NCBI RefSeq assembly: GCF_027580225.2
Contig: NC_073358.2
Coordinates: 27,120,501 to 27,184,500, forward strand
Source of the DNA: Misgurnus anguillicaudatus
Lineage: Eukaryota > Chordata > Actinopteri > Cypriniformes > Cobitidae
Direction of reading: 5' to 3'
Length of the DNA stretch: 64,000 nt
The position numbers and the translations under genes are program-made. The notes beneath the pieces are model-generated. The model was not told the origin of the DNA. It searched no databases and saw only the letters and a list, made by a program, of their open reading frames with translations. Each line of letters begins with the position of its first letter. The stretch's first letter is position 1. Positions 1 through 11,100 of the stretch are shown here, piece by piece.

Positions 1-2713
1 TCTGCTTCTGCCTCTGCTTTTCGGGCCAGATCACGAATGATGGAAGTCTTTGATTCAATTTCTTGAGATATTAAGCCAACCATCGGTCCCAAGGCTTCCA
101 TAAACCTTAAAGACACCAAAAATACAGTATATATATATGTAGGTTTCAAATCTGAATATGACATTTGTACTGTATGTTTGGGAAACATACTGGATGGTAT
201 TTGGTCATGTGATCTCAGCGCTGCTTTTTTATTACACTGTATGGCTTCATGACTTACTGTATGTGGGTTAACATAATTTTAAAGGGGCCATGGCATGAAA
301 ATCTGACTATTTCCATGTTTGAGTGCTATGATTGGGTCCCCAGTCCTTCTATCAACCTAGAAAATGTGAAAAAGATCAACCCAGTAACTTAGTTTTGGTA
401 AACCATTCTCTACAAGCACATGAGAAAATAGGTCGTTGAAATTTGTCTCTCCTTATGATGTCATAAGAAGCTCTTATTATAATAATACCACCCCTTAATC
501 TGCACTATCAAATCACAGCACTGCCATTTAGTGCAGAGAAAAGGAGAGAGAGAAAATAATTCACAGCACAATTGAGTTTTAATTGCAACAAACCGCTTAT
601 TTGCATTTAAAAGGACACACCCAAAACGGCACATTTTTGCACACACCTACAAACTGGCAATTTTAACATGCTATAATAAATTTTCTGTGGGGTATTTTGA
701 GCTAAAACTGCTCTGGGGACACCAAAGATTTATTTGACGTCTTAAAAAAGTCTTGTGCCATGGCCCCTTTAAACATTTTTTTATTATAAAAAATGTAGTT
801 TTATGTGTAAAATTATGAACATATGTGTAATTCTGTCTGCTGACTTACTTGATAAGTTCATCCCAGCTGGCCAGATACGGCTTTAGCAGCACATCATTGG
901 CTGAGACTGGTGCAGTCTGCAAGTGTGCCAGCAATTCAGCAACTTGAAATCTCTGACCAGGACACAGTATCAGTGGAGCCTCGCCTTCTTCTGAGATATT
1001 AGTTTTGTTCAAAGATGGAAACTGTGAGAAAGACAGAGATTGAAAGTGAGGGTTACAGATACTGTATCTTCAGGTGATGTCGTGTTGTCAGTAATTGATA
1101 AGTAACCAAGGGCAAAGTTTTCGAAAGCAGCCACTGACTTCCAATTAAAGCACTATTCGGATTTATCTATTTTTTCACCTTTTTGTTTGAAGTATAAATC
1201 TTCAAACAAGTATCCCACTGATGTTCCAGACTTCCATCTGCAATGAAAAGCAGACATTGATGAAAATATACTGTAAATACACAGTCATTAGGGCTGGGCA
1301 AAAAAATTTGATTTTTCGATTAATCGTTGTTGTTTTTAAGTGATCGATTCAAAATCGATTCTCAAAGGCCACAAATCAATTTTTTTAATGAAATAACCTG
1401 ATTCTGTTTGATCAAGGAATGTGACTGTTCTGACTTTTCTTCAGCATACATTTTTCATCTCGCATCAAAATTGTATTGTATTTAAAGCAACACTATGTAG
1501 TTTCCATGTAAAAATGACTTACAGCTCCCCCATGTGGTTGAAAAGCGCAACAGTGCCTGGTATCAGACACTCTTCTGCAGGCAGGGGAAGGGGCGGGGCT
1601 GTGTTTCCTACCCTCCACTGCCACTTTCAGAGTGTGCTTGTAGCAGCTAGGAGGCTGCTCAGGTTGCAGCAACAGTACAATTTGTCCAGTTAAAAGTTGT
1701 TCTATCACTGAAATAATTTTGGAGACATTATTTAAAGGTAAAAAAACTACATAGTGTTGCTTTAACATAATTGTATGCATTTGAAAATTAGAGATGGGTT
1801 CTGGTTTAATGTACACAAGTGTACCTAAAATAAAAAAGTGTAATATACAGGTTTGTGGCTCTTAAATTCTTTTTATTAATAACCCACTTGTAAACTTATG
1901 TTCACTGTTCTTTTTTATAAGTATAGTATTTGTATTAAATCTATATTCATTAAGTTGAATCGAGAATCGAGTATAAAAATTTATCCGAGAATCGGAATTG
2001 AAAAAACAAACCGGGAATCGAAATCGAATCGATAGCTTGTGAATCGAACATCTGAATCGATACCCAGCCCTAACAGTGATAAATATAAACAACGTAAGAG
2101 AAAAACATATGTTTGGTATGTTTTTTTCCTGTGTGTGTTTCTAGTTTGTTAGCTAGCATTGCATTAGCAGTGCAAAGGTCATGGATTAACACATAACATA
2201 TTGATCGAATATATAGCTTGAATGAACAGTAAGTCACTTTGGACTGTGGCTATACCCAGTGAAAACATATCAATGCATTTTACATTAAGAATTACAGTTT
2301 CTCAAAGAGTTTAAGAATATTTACTATTTATGTCTGTGGTGGTAATGTAATATTTTAATGACAAAAATTCAATTAAATTACAATACAAAATTGTTTTTCA
2401 ACATCGTCATCATTTCATTCATTTAACCTGATACAATAATTTCTTTAATTTTTACTTTATTTGACTAGAGTTTCTAGTTGTTCTAGTAGTTATCATCACT
2501 ACAGTTTGTAACTTTCTTTGGTCCAGTTTGTAACTCACTCACCAGATAACTACATTCAATGTGTTATAGAAACATATAAATGAAGTCAAACTTACATAGC
2601 CACAAGGAGCCAAGCAAAAGGATGATGAGTACGATGGCCACACAAGCTCTGCATTTCACTCCCATAATTGAACCACCACGTCTCCACAGGTAGCCTCTTA
2701 CCTTCTCATACAT
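1..2713 (-). CDS. gltpd2: Glycolipid transfer protein domain-containing protein 2-like, N-terminal part (gene continues past left edge)
   Basis: Four minus-strand exons were assembled by eye: 2596-2713, 1179-1237, 849-1021 and 1-105 (open at the window edge). All have GT donors and AG acceptors, and phases 1, 0 and 2 close without a stop, giving the first 151 residues. The start at 2713 is chosen because an in-frame TAG lies directly before it; a second in-frame ATG is at 2665. Residues 1-16 are basic, residues 22-39 form a hydrophobic segment (VAIVLIILLLGSLWL), and two N-glycosylation sequons follow (N64, N67), suggesting a type II membrane or secreted protein. From about residue 95 the sequence matches the start of the GLTP fold (LLKPYLASWDELIKF, then MEALGPMVGLISQEI). 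In the related CPTP a D-x3-K pair contacts the lipid headgroup; here it reads E132-x3-K136. The family binds and moves sphingolipids between membranes. The paralogue assignment rests on the membrane anchor and on the PLD2/MINK1 neighbourhood. Confidence 0.82.
279..772. mobile_element. TTAA-flanked non-autonomous DNA transposon in gltpd2 intron 3
   Basis: The element is bounded by TTAA at 279-282 and 769-772. Its ends are inverted: AGGGGCCATGGCA at the left and TGCCATGGCCCCT at the right. It has no coding capacity. Related copies lie at about 33350-33778 (other orientation) and as a partial copy at about 47021-47175. TTAA target duplications with purine-start termini fit the Kolobok superfamily; piggyBac-type is the alternative. 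Confidence 0.75.
1289..2072. mobile_element. hAT-like non-autonomous element in gltpd2 intron 1
   Basis: The termini are TAGGGCTGGGCAA at the left and ACCCAGCCCTA at the right. They are flanked by 8-bp duplications, ACAGTCAT (1281-1288) and ACAGTGAT (2073-2080), with one mismatch. The interior is rich in ATCGATT-type motifs and has no transposase. A second element is nested at 1486-1761. Confidence 0.75.
1482..1765. mobile_element. 276-bp TTAA MITE (copy A), nested in the hAT-like element
   Basis: TTAA occurs on both sides (1482-1485 and 1762-1765), with inverted ends AGCAACACTATGTAGTTT and AAACTACATAGTGTTGCT. The near-identical copy B lies at 56409-56689. ORFs on either strand here are by-products of the repeat. 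Confidence 0.8.
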
Positions 2714-2750
2714 CTACTAGCACCCACTTTTCCTCTTCAACAGACATCAT
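2706..2750 (-). promoter_or_regulatory. Short upstream ORF overlapping the gltpd2 start
   Basis: On the minus strand two adjacent ATGs at 2750 open a 14-codon frame that ends at a TGA at 2706-2708, overlapping the proposed start at 2713 in another frame. If the transcript includes this stretch, ribosomes starting here would pass the main start codon, a known way to lower translation. Whether the mRNA extends this far is not shown by the sequence. Confidence 0.35.
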
Positions 2751-4804
2751 CTCCCTCCACCATTGTAGTCAGAACTCTATCTCTTTTCTACTCCTTTTGG
2801 AGTGAGTGTCAATTTTTTGATCTTCACCCCGCCAGAAACTGGAAAGCGAATGTCTGACCACATTTATTCTCAACATGCAACTTCCTGTTTTATATTACAA
2901 TACTCTATGTCCAACCGCTGTATGCATACCCGCCTCCTATTATGCTGATTTCTGCCTTTATGCTTTGTACCGCTTTGTGTTGTCTCTGTATTTCTCCCTC
3001 TCTTCCTTTCTTTTTCCTCTCCTGATCTTTCTGTATTTTCAGTCTCCAGTTGCTCAATCGGAGAGTCCATAGATTAGTCAAGCACAACAAATCACTCCTT
3101 ATTAGGCAAGCACAACCTGCAGTAACCTTTACGCAGATATGGACACTTGTACATACACAATCACATCTTAAATTAAACAGAGTGAGAAAAAAGACAGATG
3201 TCCTTCAACTGAAATGGACGACTGTTTGAAACATTCAAATGTCATATTCAAATAGCTACCCTATTCAAATGCGTCAAATTCAAATGTTGAATTCAAATGC
3301 ACTGGTCAGCAGAAAAAGTCTTAAAGGAGACTACCTATGTGTGTGAACTTATCAAGAGCAATGTTCACATTACTCACAATCAGTTGGTCTGAAATGACAG
3401 TGAGCACCTTTTTAAAGCTGTCATTCCCTAATAAAACCACACCCCTTTAGGTGGCAAATTTCAAAGTCCGAGTTTGGCAGATTATGATTGTCTTTAGACA
3501 TAGAAGTTTGTTTCTGTGTTATTACATTTAGACACAACTACTGATTTATACACGTCATTTCATTTACACACACACACAAAAAAAGATTTTTCAGTACTCA
3601 CATAATTTCCTCCCTTTGGGATAAAATTATTTTTATCTCAAAATGTGATTTAAAAAATACCACGACACATTCGCATTATATGTTTGTTACAATTTGTAAA
3701 ATTAAGAAAGCAGTTTCTTGTTTTTTTTTTCTTTTTTGACTAGGAAAACTAATTTTGTTACTACGTACGTAGCCTAACCTTTTCCTTAGGTAATGCTGTA
3801 TTTATTATTTCCTAAAGCTATAATCTGTACCTTTTGTTTTTCTATCGCCATGTCTGTTTAAAATACACATTTGCAAGTCGCCTAAGGAGTTTTTATGTGT
3901 TTTACAGAGCGTTGCGCAGACAGATCGGCATATGACATCAAAGTACCGCGAGAGCAGTTTGAAAAGCTGTGCTCTCGCGATACCTTAATGTAATGCGCTT
4001 ATACGCCAATCGGTCTGCACGACAGCGCAGCATAAACTCAAACAAACCTTTTTTTCTTTACGTGGTGAAGTCAAATGAATTCAAACTGACATTACCCGCA
4101 AAATCGTACCCGAAGCCTCACATTATAAATCATTGTACCATTATACCGTTGCGATGTAAGGTAAGATATACAAAACACTTTTGAACACAGCTTTAATGTA
4201 ACGTTTATTGTTCATTTTTAACATATTTAACTGTAGGCCATTAAAACGCAGTTTAATTAGTAAACTGTTCGGGGTATTGCCCAAAAACATTGAATATTGT
4301 TTGCACTTTGCACACCTGCATTGAGCTGCTTAAAGATGTAAGTTATCTTCTTTAAATCAACATGTTTCAGAGCCCATGCTAACAAATACATACAGCAGTC
4401 AAATTTGCTAAAAACACAGCATTTCTGTTTTTCATAATGGTCCCAGAGCAGGATCAAGCCCGGTTTGGAATACATAGCTTGGTGTTCAGTTTTTTCAATT
4501 GTTGTGGCATTTTCAATAAGACATTAGTCATACCCACTGTGTTACATTCCTTAATGTATCTGTTGTCTAAATTAACACAAAATCATACAAAATGTTTGAA
4601 ATAAGAACATAATCATACTTTTTAGTGTGACATTGAATTAAAAGTAATATTAGCAGACAGAGCATCACTATCTAATGATAACCTAAGTTATTTTTTTTTT
4701 AAGATGAAAAGAGGATATTGCAAATACAATATAAATCGTATAGGTTATGACTGAAAACTGCCAATCTCAGAAGAAATGTGTTTAGTTGCAGATTTTAATT
4801 GCTG
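2714..4804. other. Intergenic: gltpd2 upstream region with a palindromic repeat
   Basis: There is no exon or gene I can support. The gltpd2 promoter should lie just beyond 2750. At 3236-3300 the word ATTCAAAT recurs five times within about 65 bp. A palindrome is described at 3917-4018. The rest is A+T-rich unique-looking sequence with short homopolymers. Confidence 0.5.
3917..4018. repeat. Imperfect palindrome with a strong hairpin core
   Basis: The core arms GTACCGCGAGAGCA (3943-3956) and TGCTCTCGCGATAC (3970-3983) pair with one G-T type mismatch around a 13-base loop. The symmetry extends outward, from CAGACAGATCGGC at the left to GCCAATCGGTCTG at the right, with an unpaired bulge. A related half-copy (GCTCTCGCAATACTTTAATG) lies near 40632, so this is a dispersed repeat and not a unique regulatory hairpin. 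Confidence 0.6.
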
Positions 4805-5520
4805 TTAAAGGGACATTCCATTTTTTTGAAAATATGCTAATTTAACAGCACCCCCGAGTTAAACATTTGATTTTTACAATTTAGGAATCCATTCAGGCGG
4901 ATCTCCGGGTCTGGCGCTAGCAGCACTTTTAGCATAGCTTAGCATAATCCATTTAATTTGATTAGACCATTAGCATCACCCCAAAAAAAACAGAGAGTTT
5001 GGATATTTTTCTTATTTAAAACTTGACTCTTCTATAGTTACATTGTTTACTAACACAGACAGAAAATTCTCTCATTCTGGCGTAATAATCAAGGACTTTC
5101 CTGCCGTAACATGGCTGCAGGAGGCGCAATGATTTTACGCACTGCCTGAAAATACTTACCTGCCATTAAAAGATACTAATATCACTACGCCTGTTACAGC
5201 CATGTTACAGCAGCAGAGTCTTGGATTATTACGGCAGAATAAAAAGTATAGTCCTAGCCATATCTGCCTAGAAAACCGCAACTTTTAATTTCCTGTTGGT
5301 CTTAGTATACTCTTTGTATATACTTTTTGGTTATTTTTTAGCGTGATGCTAAATGGTCTAATCAGATTTTATGGATTGTGCTAAGCTATGCTAAAAATGG
5401 TACCGCCAGACCAGCTGAGATCAGCTGAATGGATTCCAAAATGGTACAAATCAAATGTTTAACTCTAGGGGAGCTAGAAAATGAGCATATTTACAAAAAA
5501 AAAGGGGAATGTCCCTTTAA
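4805..5520. mobile_element. Palindromic TTAA-flanked element, copy 1
   Basis: TTAA is at 4805-4808 and 5517-5520; the ends are AGGGACATTCC and GGAATGTCCCT. The outer 150-200 bp of each side are inverted copies (GTTAAACATTTGATTT at the left, AAATCAAATGTTTAAC at the right). A second copy is at 14553-15196 in chrne intron 8. It is non-coding and probably Kolobok-like. Confidence 0.8.
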
Positions 5521-8119
5521 CATTTGTCCATCCAGAATTAGGTTGCTATGTTATACTGTAAGACTTATATGCAACTCTGTCAGTAAAATCCAGGCTAAAG
5601 TCTTATAATGTAACTATAGGAACATCAAAGTTTGATTTCAATCATTGATTTCACATTGATTTTACATTTCAATCTTTGACATGGCCTTATTAAGTCAATA
5701 TTAAATATACCAAGGTTATATTCTTAACATTTTGTTGCATTATGTTTGATGATAAAGACCCCCAAAAGAAACAATAAAATACCTCATTATGTCTTTGCTA
5801 AGATTTTCTTTTTGACATTTGCATTCAACTATTCATTCTTCATCCATCCCATTATCCTCTGCAGAGAGTGCTAGAGCCTATCCCAGCATATCAGACCGCA
5901 GGCAGGATACATTCTGGACAGATGCCATGTCCTCCCAGATATCATGAAAGAGACAAATGCATTTTCATGGCACTGACTTCTTGAAGAATGGCAAAACCAC
6001 AGCTGAATCCTTCAGCAATATATTTGCGTTGTTTTTTGTTGTCTATTGTCAGCCCTATGTCTTGTGTTAAAGTGTGTTTTATTAAGTTTTGTCTTTGGTT
6101 TCAGGATCCAAACTCTTGAAATGTCCAAATTTTCTGGGTCTTCTCCCTTGTTTGTTGTGGTCCCATGGCTTTTGAGTGTTTTTGGTGCCATGTTTCCTTT
6201 CTCTCTGTTGATGTATTTTGGTGAACTGGAGTTTGGATTCCACCACTTCTAGGTTGGCATTGTTTGCCATGTCTTTGGAATGAACATCCCCCTCTGCCCT
6301 TTGTGTAATGTTCATGTCAGGGCATGGTGTTGGATACTGACACTCTTGTCAGGATCTAAACTCATGCTCTGTGTCTTTTGTGACGGCATGTTCTTGTGAT
6401 TTGTTCTGTTTCTTGTTAGGGCACAGTTCATGGTCTTTGTTTTCGACCACTGCTCTTTGTTTTAAAAACGTCAAATACTGTTCAAAACCTGAGAGAACGA
6501 ATATGATCCTCGTGAACTTTTCTTTAGATTTGTTTAGACAGATGTTTTTCCCACCATTTATGCAAGAGTTTATTTCTTTGCGACGCCTAGTTGTTCCATT
6601 ACAATGAGGCACCAAACACTCACAAAATGTTTACCCATTCTGTTCCTATCAGGTGGAATAAACTGCCAGTCTCAACCCGAGCTGCAAAACAACCTACAAA
6701 GCATGACGCGCTTTACTTGACTAATCCCTAAAACTTTTGGATGTTGTTCACCTTTCCTAACTACAACCTGGCTTTGTAACATGCACTTCATGTTAGCTCA
6801 TTGACCAAATATTAAATGCTCTCTCATTTGTAAGTCGCTTTGGATAAAAGCGTCTACTAAATAAATAAATGTAAATATAAATGAATTAAAAATTGTGATG
6901 TTTACAACATTCCCAGTGGCCTCTGATTGGAAACCTACAAACAGAAATAGCTTTCTCTGCATGTGCTGACTATTACCGAAAAACCCATCCAGTCATCATA
7001 ATAATAATAATCATGAGTGACTGAAACAACAACAGCATAGCAAGCCAGTTAATATAAAACAGTTGGCAAAAAGGCAGTGCCGATGATAATTTCACATGAT
7101 GCACCGTACAGTCAATGCTCTCATTTGGCATGTGATGTTTTTTTGAATGTACAATTGCCTGTTACCCACTTAAAACATGGTTCAGTTTTAGGTCATATTA
7201 ATAGTACACAAAGGAGACAGGCATTCTTCAGTAAGCTTACCAACAAGCTTTGCAATCCAGTGACACTTAAGCCCATGTACCATAAGCCCAGTGGCCGAGC
7301 AATGGATTGACAATCATGCCATGGTTAATATGGCTTAAATGGCATGTAAACATTAAACAACTAAAACACATATTTACTCTCCCAAATAAATGCTTATGTC
7401 ATTATAATAATCTCTAATTTTTTTAAACGTAATAAATCATTGACTCATACATTACACTCCCCAGACTGATTTCTTCCACTTTTCCCACTTATCCCACACT
7501 TTTAAGTCATGTCAGATTGCCAGAAGTGTCAAAGATTATTGAAACATCTTGTAGCCAACAGAGACTTTGATTGAAAGTCTACTGTCCATACAGACACTGG
7601 TTATTTATACCCATGTTCATGAAATACAGCAACACTGATGCCCCTCAGCCGGCCCCTGTACACCTGTTAACATTGCTTATCATTTCCTCAGACTGAAACA
7701 CAACTCCTTGCGGTAGAACAGCACTATCAATAACCATTACAAGTAGCTTGCACAAGCTTTTATGATACTCATACAAAAGCAATTCTTAATCTACAACTTT
7801 TGAACTAGTCAGCTGGAGAAAAGTTTTCAACTGGAGGCTCTCGTCCCCATGTTAAGGTGCTATTTAAAGTACCTAAAGTAAAACAGAAAATTAGCCTACA
7901 TAATCTGCACCATTGTCACGTATTAGAGCCATAACGATATTGGTGATCTGCACTGAATGTGACTTTAAGAGCAGCCCTGTAACTCGAGCCTCGTGCAGTG
8001 ACAGCTGTAGCAGCGAGGCCAAGAGAGAGCTTGCCACTGACTTGTCCAAAATAACGTGTCTATCTCTTTGTTACTCACTTTTAAGACAGTCTTTGGCGAC
8101 CAGGTTGCCGAACACGGCG
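5521..8119. other. Intergenic region upstream of chrne
   Basis: No gene is supported here. A SINE-type 3' tail (GTAAGTCGCTTTGGATAAA and following, about 6830-6880) shows a retroposon remnant. ORFs on both strands between 6046 and 6615 overlap each other and lack recognisable domains. The last 300 bp is the likely chrne promoter, with E-boxes listed separately. Confidence 0.5.
7810..8007 (+). promoter_or_regulatory. Two CAGCTG E-boxes upstream of chrne
   Basis: CAGCTG occurs at 7810-7815 and 8002-8007, about 305 and 113 bp before the chrne ATG. Muscle acetylcholine-receptor subunit promoters are known to use E-boxes bound by myogenic bHLH factors. I saw no CCGGAA N-box in the same stretch. 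E-boxes are common by chance, so function is inferred from position only. Confidence 0.3.
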
Positions 8120-11100
8120 ATGGCAGCCCAGTTCGGTAGGATATGCATTGTGGTGTTTGCGCTTGTCGCCACTGTATTGCAAGGTATGTACCTCAAAATT
8201 GGAGTCTTACCAATGAATGTAGAATAGGGTTACTGACTTGCCACTCTGTATTTACACACTTGCTGCGACTTTTTCTATGTCTTTATTAATGCAGTTATTA
8301 TTTTCCAAATTTGCTTTTCCTTTTGGCGAGAGTTTCAGGAGTATGATCCCATTGTATTCTTATTATGTGCTTACCACAGTACAGTTGCTGTATGAGCTTC
8401 TTAGTTTTGAATGGTTGAAATGTTTTTGTTATATGTAATCTTGTTGTGACACATAAAATGTTCAACATGATAAAATGTTTAAAATTCCAATGTTAAATTC
8501 CTCTACAAGCTGGTTACAGAATGAAGAAACTGGACATTGATAGAACAAACAATGAGCGATTTGTATTTTTATTTGGTCCACTAAACTTTTTATTCAATTG
8601 AAATAAAGTTCATGTTAAAGTAAAACATAAGTAACAGAGAACAATACACATTTAGCCTACCCAACTGATTTCAGCCACTGTCTGAATTTATGTAGACCAA
8701 ATAAACCAATCCTTGAAAGGTTGAACAAAAACAATGTGTATCTTTCATTTTGCAAGTCAGTGGAAATGAGGAGTCGAAGTTGATTGCAGATAAGTTTAAA
8801 AACTACAATAAAAACATTCGACCAGCCAGAAACCCTGAGGAAAAAGTGAAGGTTCAAGTCAAGTTAACCCTCACCAATCTGATCTCATTGGTAACTAATC
8901 TTCCTGTTAACATACCAATGTTGTAATATAGTCTGTTACATTTTATGTAGTCTAAATATATTTATATCAATGCATTTATGTGTGTAAACATCTGTACATA
9001 TATGTAAACTACACGCAAATGATTTTTAACATTTATTACTTTATGTGCATTAATGTTACAGAGCAGTGCAAAATATTTTGGTAATTTGATAATTTGTAGC
9101 GGGTTTTTTTTTTATAAGCACTATAAAAAGAAGCAGTTATAGACCATTTACATGTTTGGAAAACTTTTCTCTCTAAACAGAATGAGAAAGAGGAAACTCT
9201 TACTACAAATGTCTGGATTGAGATTGTGAGTAGACAATTTATGTATTGTCCAATCATACTCCCTAAAAAATGCTGGGTTATTTTCAACCCAGCATTGGGT
9301 CAAAAAGGGATGAGGCCAGCCTGCTCGGTTGTAATTTAACCCATGCTGGGTTGTTTTAACGCATTGTTGGGTCAAATATAAACATTTTCTGGGTTAATTT
9401 CAACCCAGCTGCTGGGCTCGTCCCTTTCTGGCCCAACGCTGGGTTAAAAATGACCCAATAATGCGACCTACTGTATTGAATGCCCTGTTTGTTCAAGATT
9501 TTTGAAACTACATAATGTAATGCACTTTAAAAAATGCTGAGTTATTTTGAACCCATCATTGGATCAACAAGCCCAGTTGTTGGGTTAATTAACCTAGAAA
9601 ATGTTTATATTTGACCCAACAATGGGTTAAAACAACCCAGCATATGTTAAATTACAACCCAAATGGCTGGACTCCTTTTTGACCCAATGCTGGGTTGATA
9701 ATACCCAGCATATTTTAAAATGTGATTTAGCCACGTTTCCATACTTTTCTGCACTATTTTCTTTACATGGTTGTTTTATTTGTTTTCTTTTATAACTAGG
9801 GCTGTCACGGTTATAAAATTTGGCTGAAGGTTAATTGTTTAATAAATTGTGACGATTATGACGATTAATTGCCTGTTTATTGCTTTGACATTTAATTCTC
9901 ATACATTTTTTTTGTTTATGAAATCATTTTCACAGATTGTTGTGATTATTTCAATTAAATCTTTTGCAGTAATCTGATACTCCCAGGTGAAAAAGTAGTA
10001 CACTTCTGTAATGGACTTAAAGTGCCTTATTTTCGCACACTAATTTTGTACTTAATATACTAAAAATTCTTATGATGTTCTTAAGATTATCTAAGTGTAC
10101 TTTACTGTGCTATTTTGAGACACCATGAATATGAACTAAAATTCACTTTTAACATTCTATATCTGTATTAAAATGTATTTAGTTTACACTTGTATTTAAC
10201 TTGAACACAACTTTCATACAAAGATGGGTTCAAGTTTACTACAAGTGTTACCTAAATACATTTTTTAAATACATTTTTAGCACATTTTAGTTCATATTTA
10301 TGGTGTCTCAAAAAAGCACAGTGAAGTACACTTAGATGATCTTAAGAACATCTTAAGAACTACTAAAGGTGAATTTTTAGTATATTAAGTACAAATTTAG
10401 TGTGCGAAAATAAAGCACTTTAAAGGTGCAGTGTGTACATTTTTGGGGCATCTAGTGGTGAGGTTGCGCATTGCAACCAACGGCTTAGTCCACTGCTCAC
10501 CCCTCGCTTTTGAAACACATACAGAAGCTACGTTAGCCGCCACTGGACAAACATGTCATCATCGGAGACAACTTAGTAAAAAAAGTTTGTCCGAAACAGG
10601 GCAGCACAAAATGGCGACTTCCATGTAAGGGGACCCTCTGTGTATTTAGATAAAAACATCTCATTCTAAGGTAATACAAACATAACAGTGCATTATGAAA
10701 GGTCTTTATACACCCCCGATCATATAGTTTTGTATATTATTTTGTATTTATGTCAAGAGATTCTTCTAAAAATTACACACTGCACCTTTAAGTACACTAT
10801 GGAAGTGTGCTACTTTTTCACCTGGCTGTCTCGTTTATACAGGCGCTGCAGCTCCCCCTTGTGTTTTTTAGAGAGAGGTGCAATCCTCGCAATGAGGTCA
10901 AACAATCGCGATGCGACGATTATTTAATCATTGTGACAGCGCTAGTTTTAACCTAACATGCCACTATGTTTTGGATTGTACCTTGTTACAGTAAGTTTTT
11001 ATCTTTTTTTAGAAATGTATTAGTCTGAATTTGACAGTTTTTCTGTTCTATATCTTTTGTTTGTCCTTCTGTTTCACGTTTCTGAAATGTCTTCAGCAAT

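Larger units (their letters stand above)
9797..10944. mobile_element. hAT-like element (outer shell of a triple nest) in chrne intron 3
   Basis: The ends are TAGGGCTGTCACGGTTA and TCATTGTGACAGCGCTA, flanked by TTTATAAC (9789-9796) and GTTTTAAC (10945-10952), an 8-bp duplication with two mismatches. It contains two further elements at 9984-10824 and 10424-10787, so very little of its own sequence remains. It is non-coding. Confidence 0.65.

Noticed and set aside
1493..1816. 107-codon minus-strand frame, repeated in part at 56420-56632
   Set aside because: It lies in the two copies of a MITE; similarity between the frames is DNA repeat identity, not a gene family.
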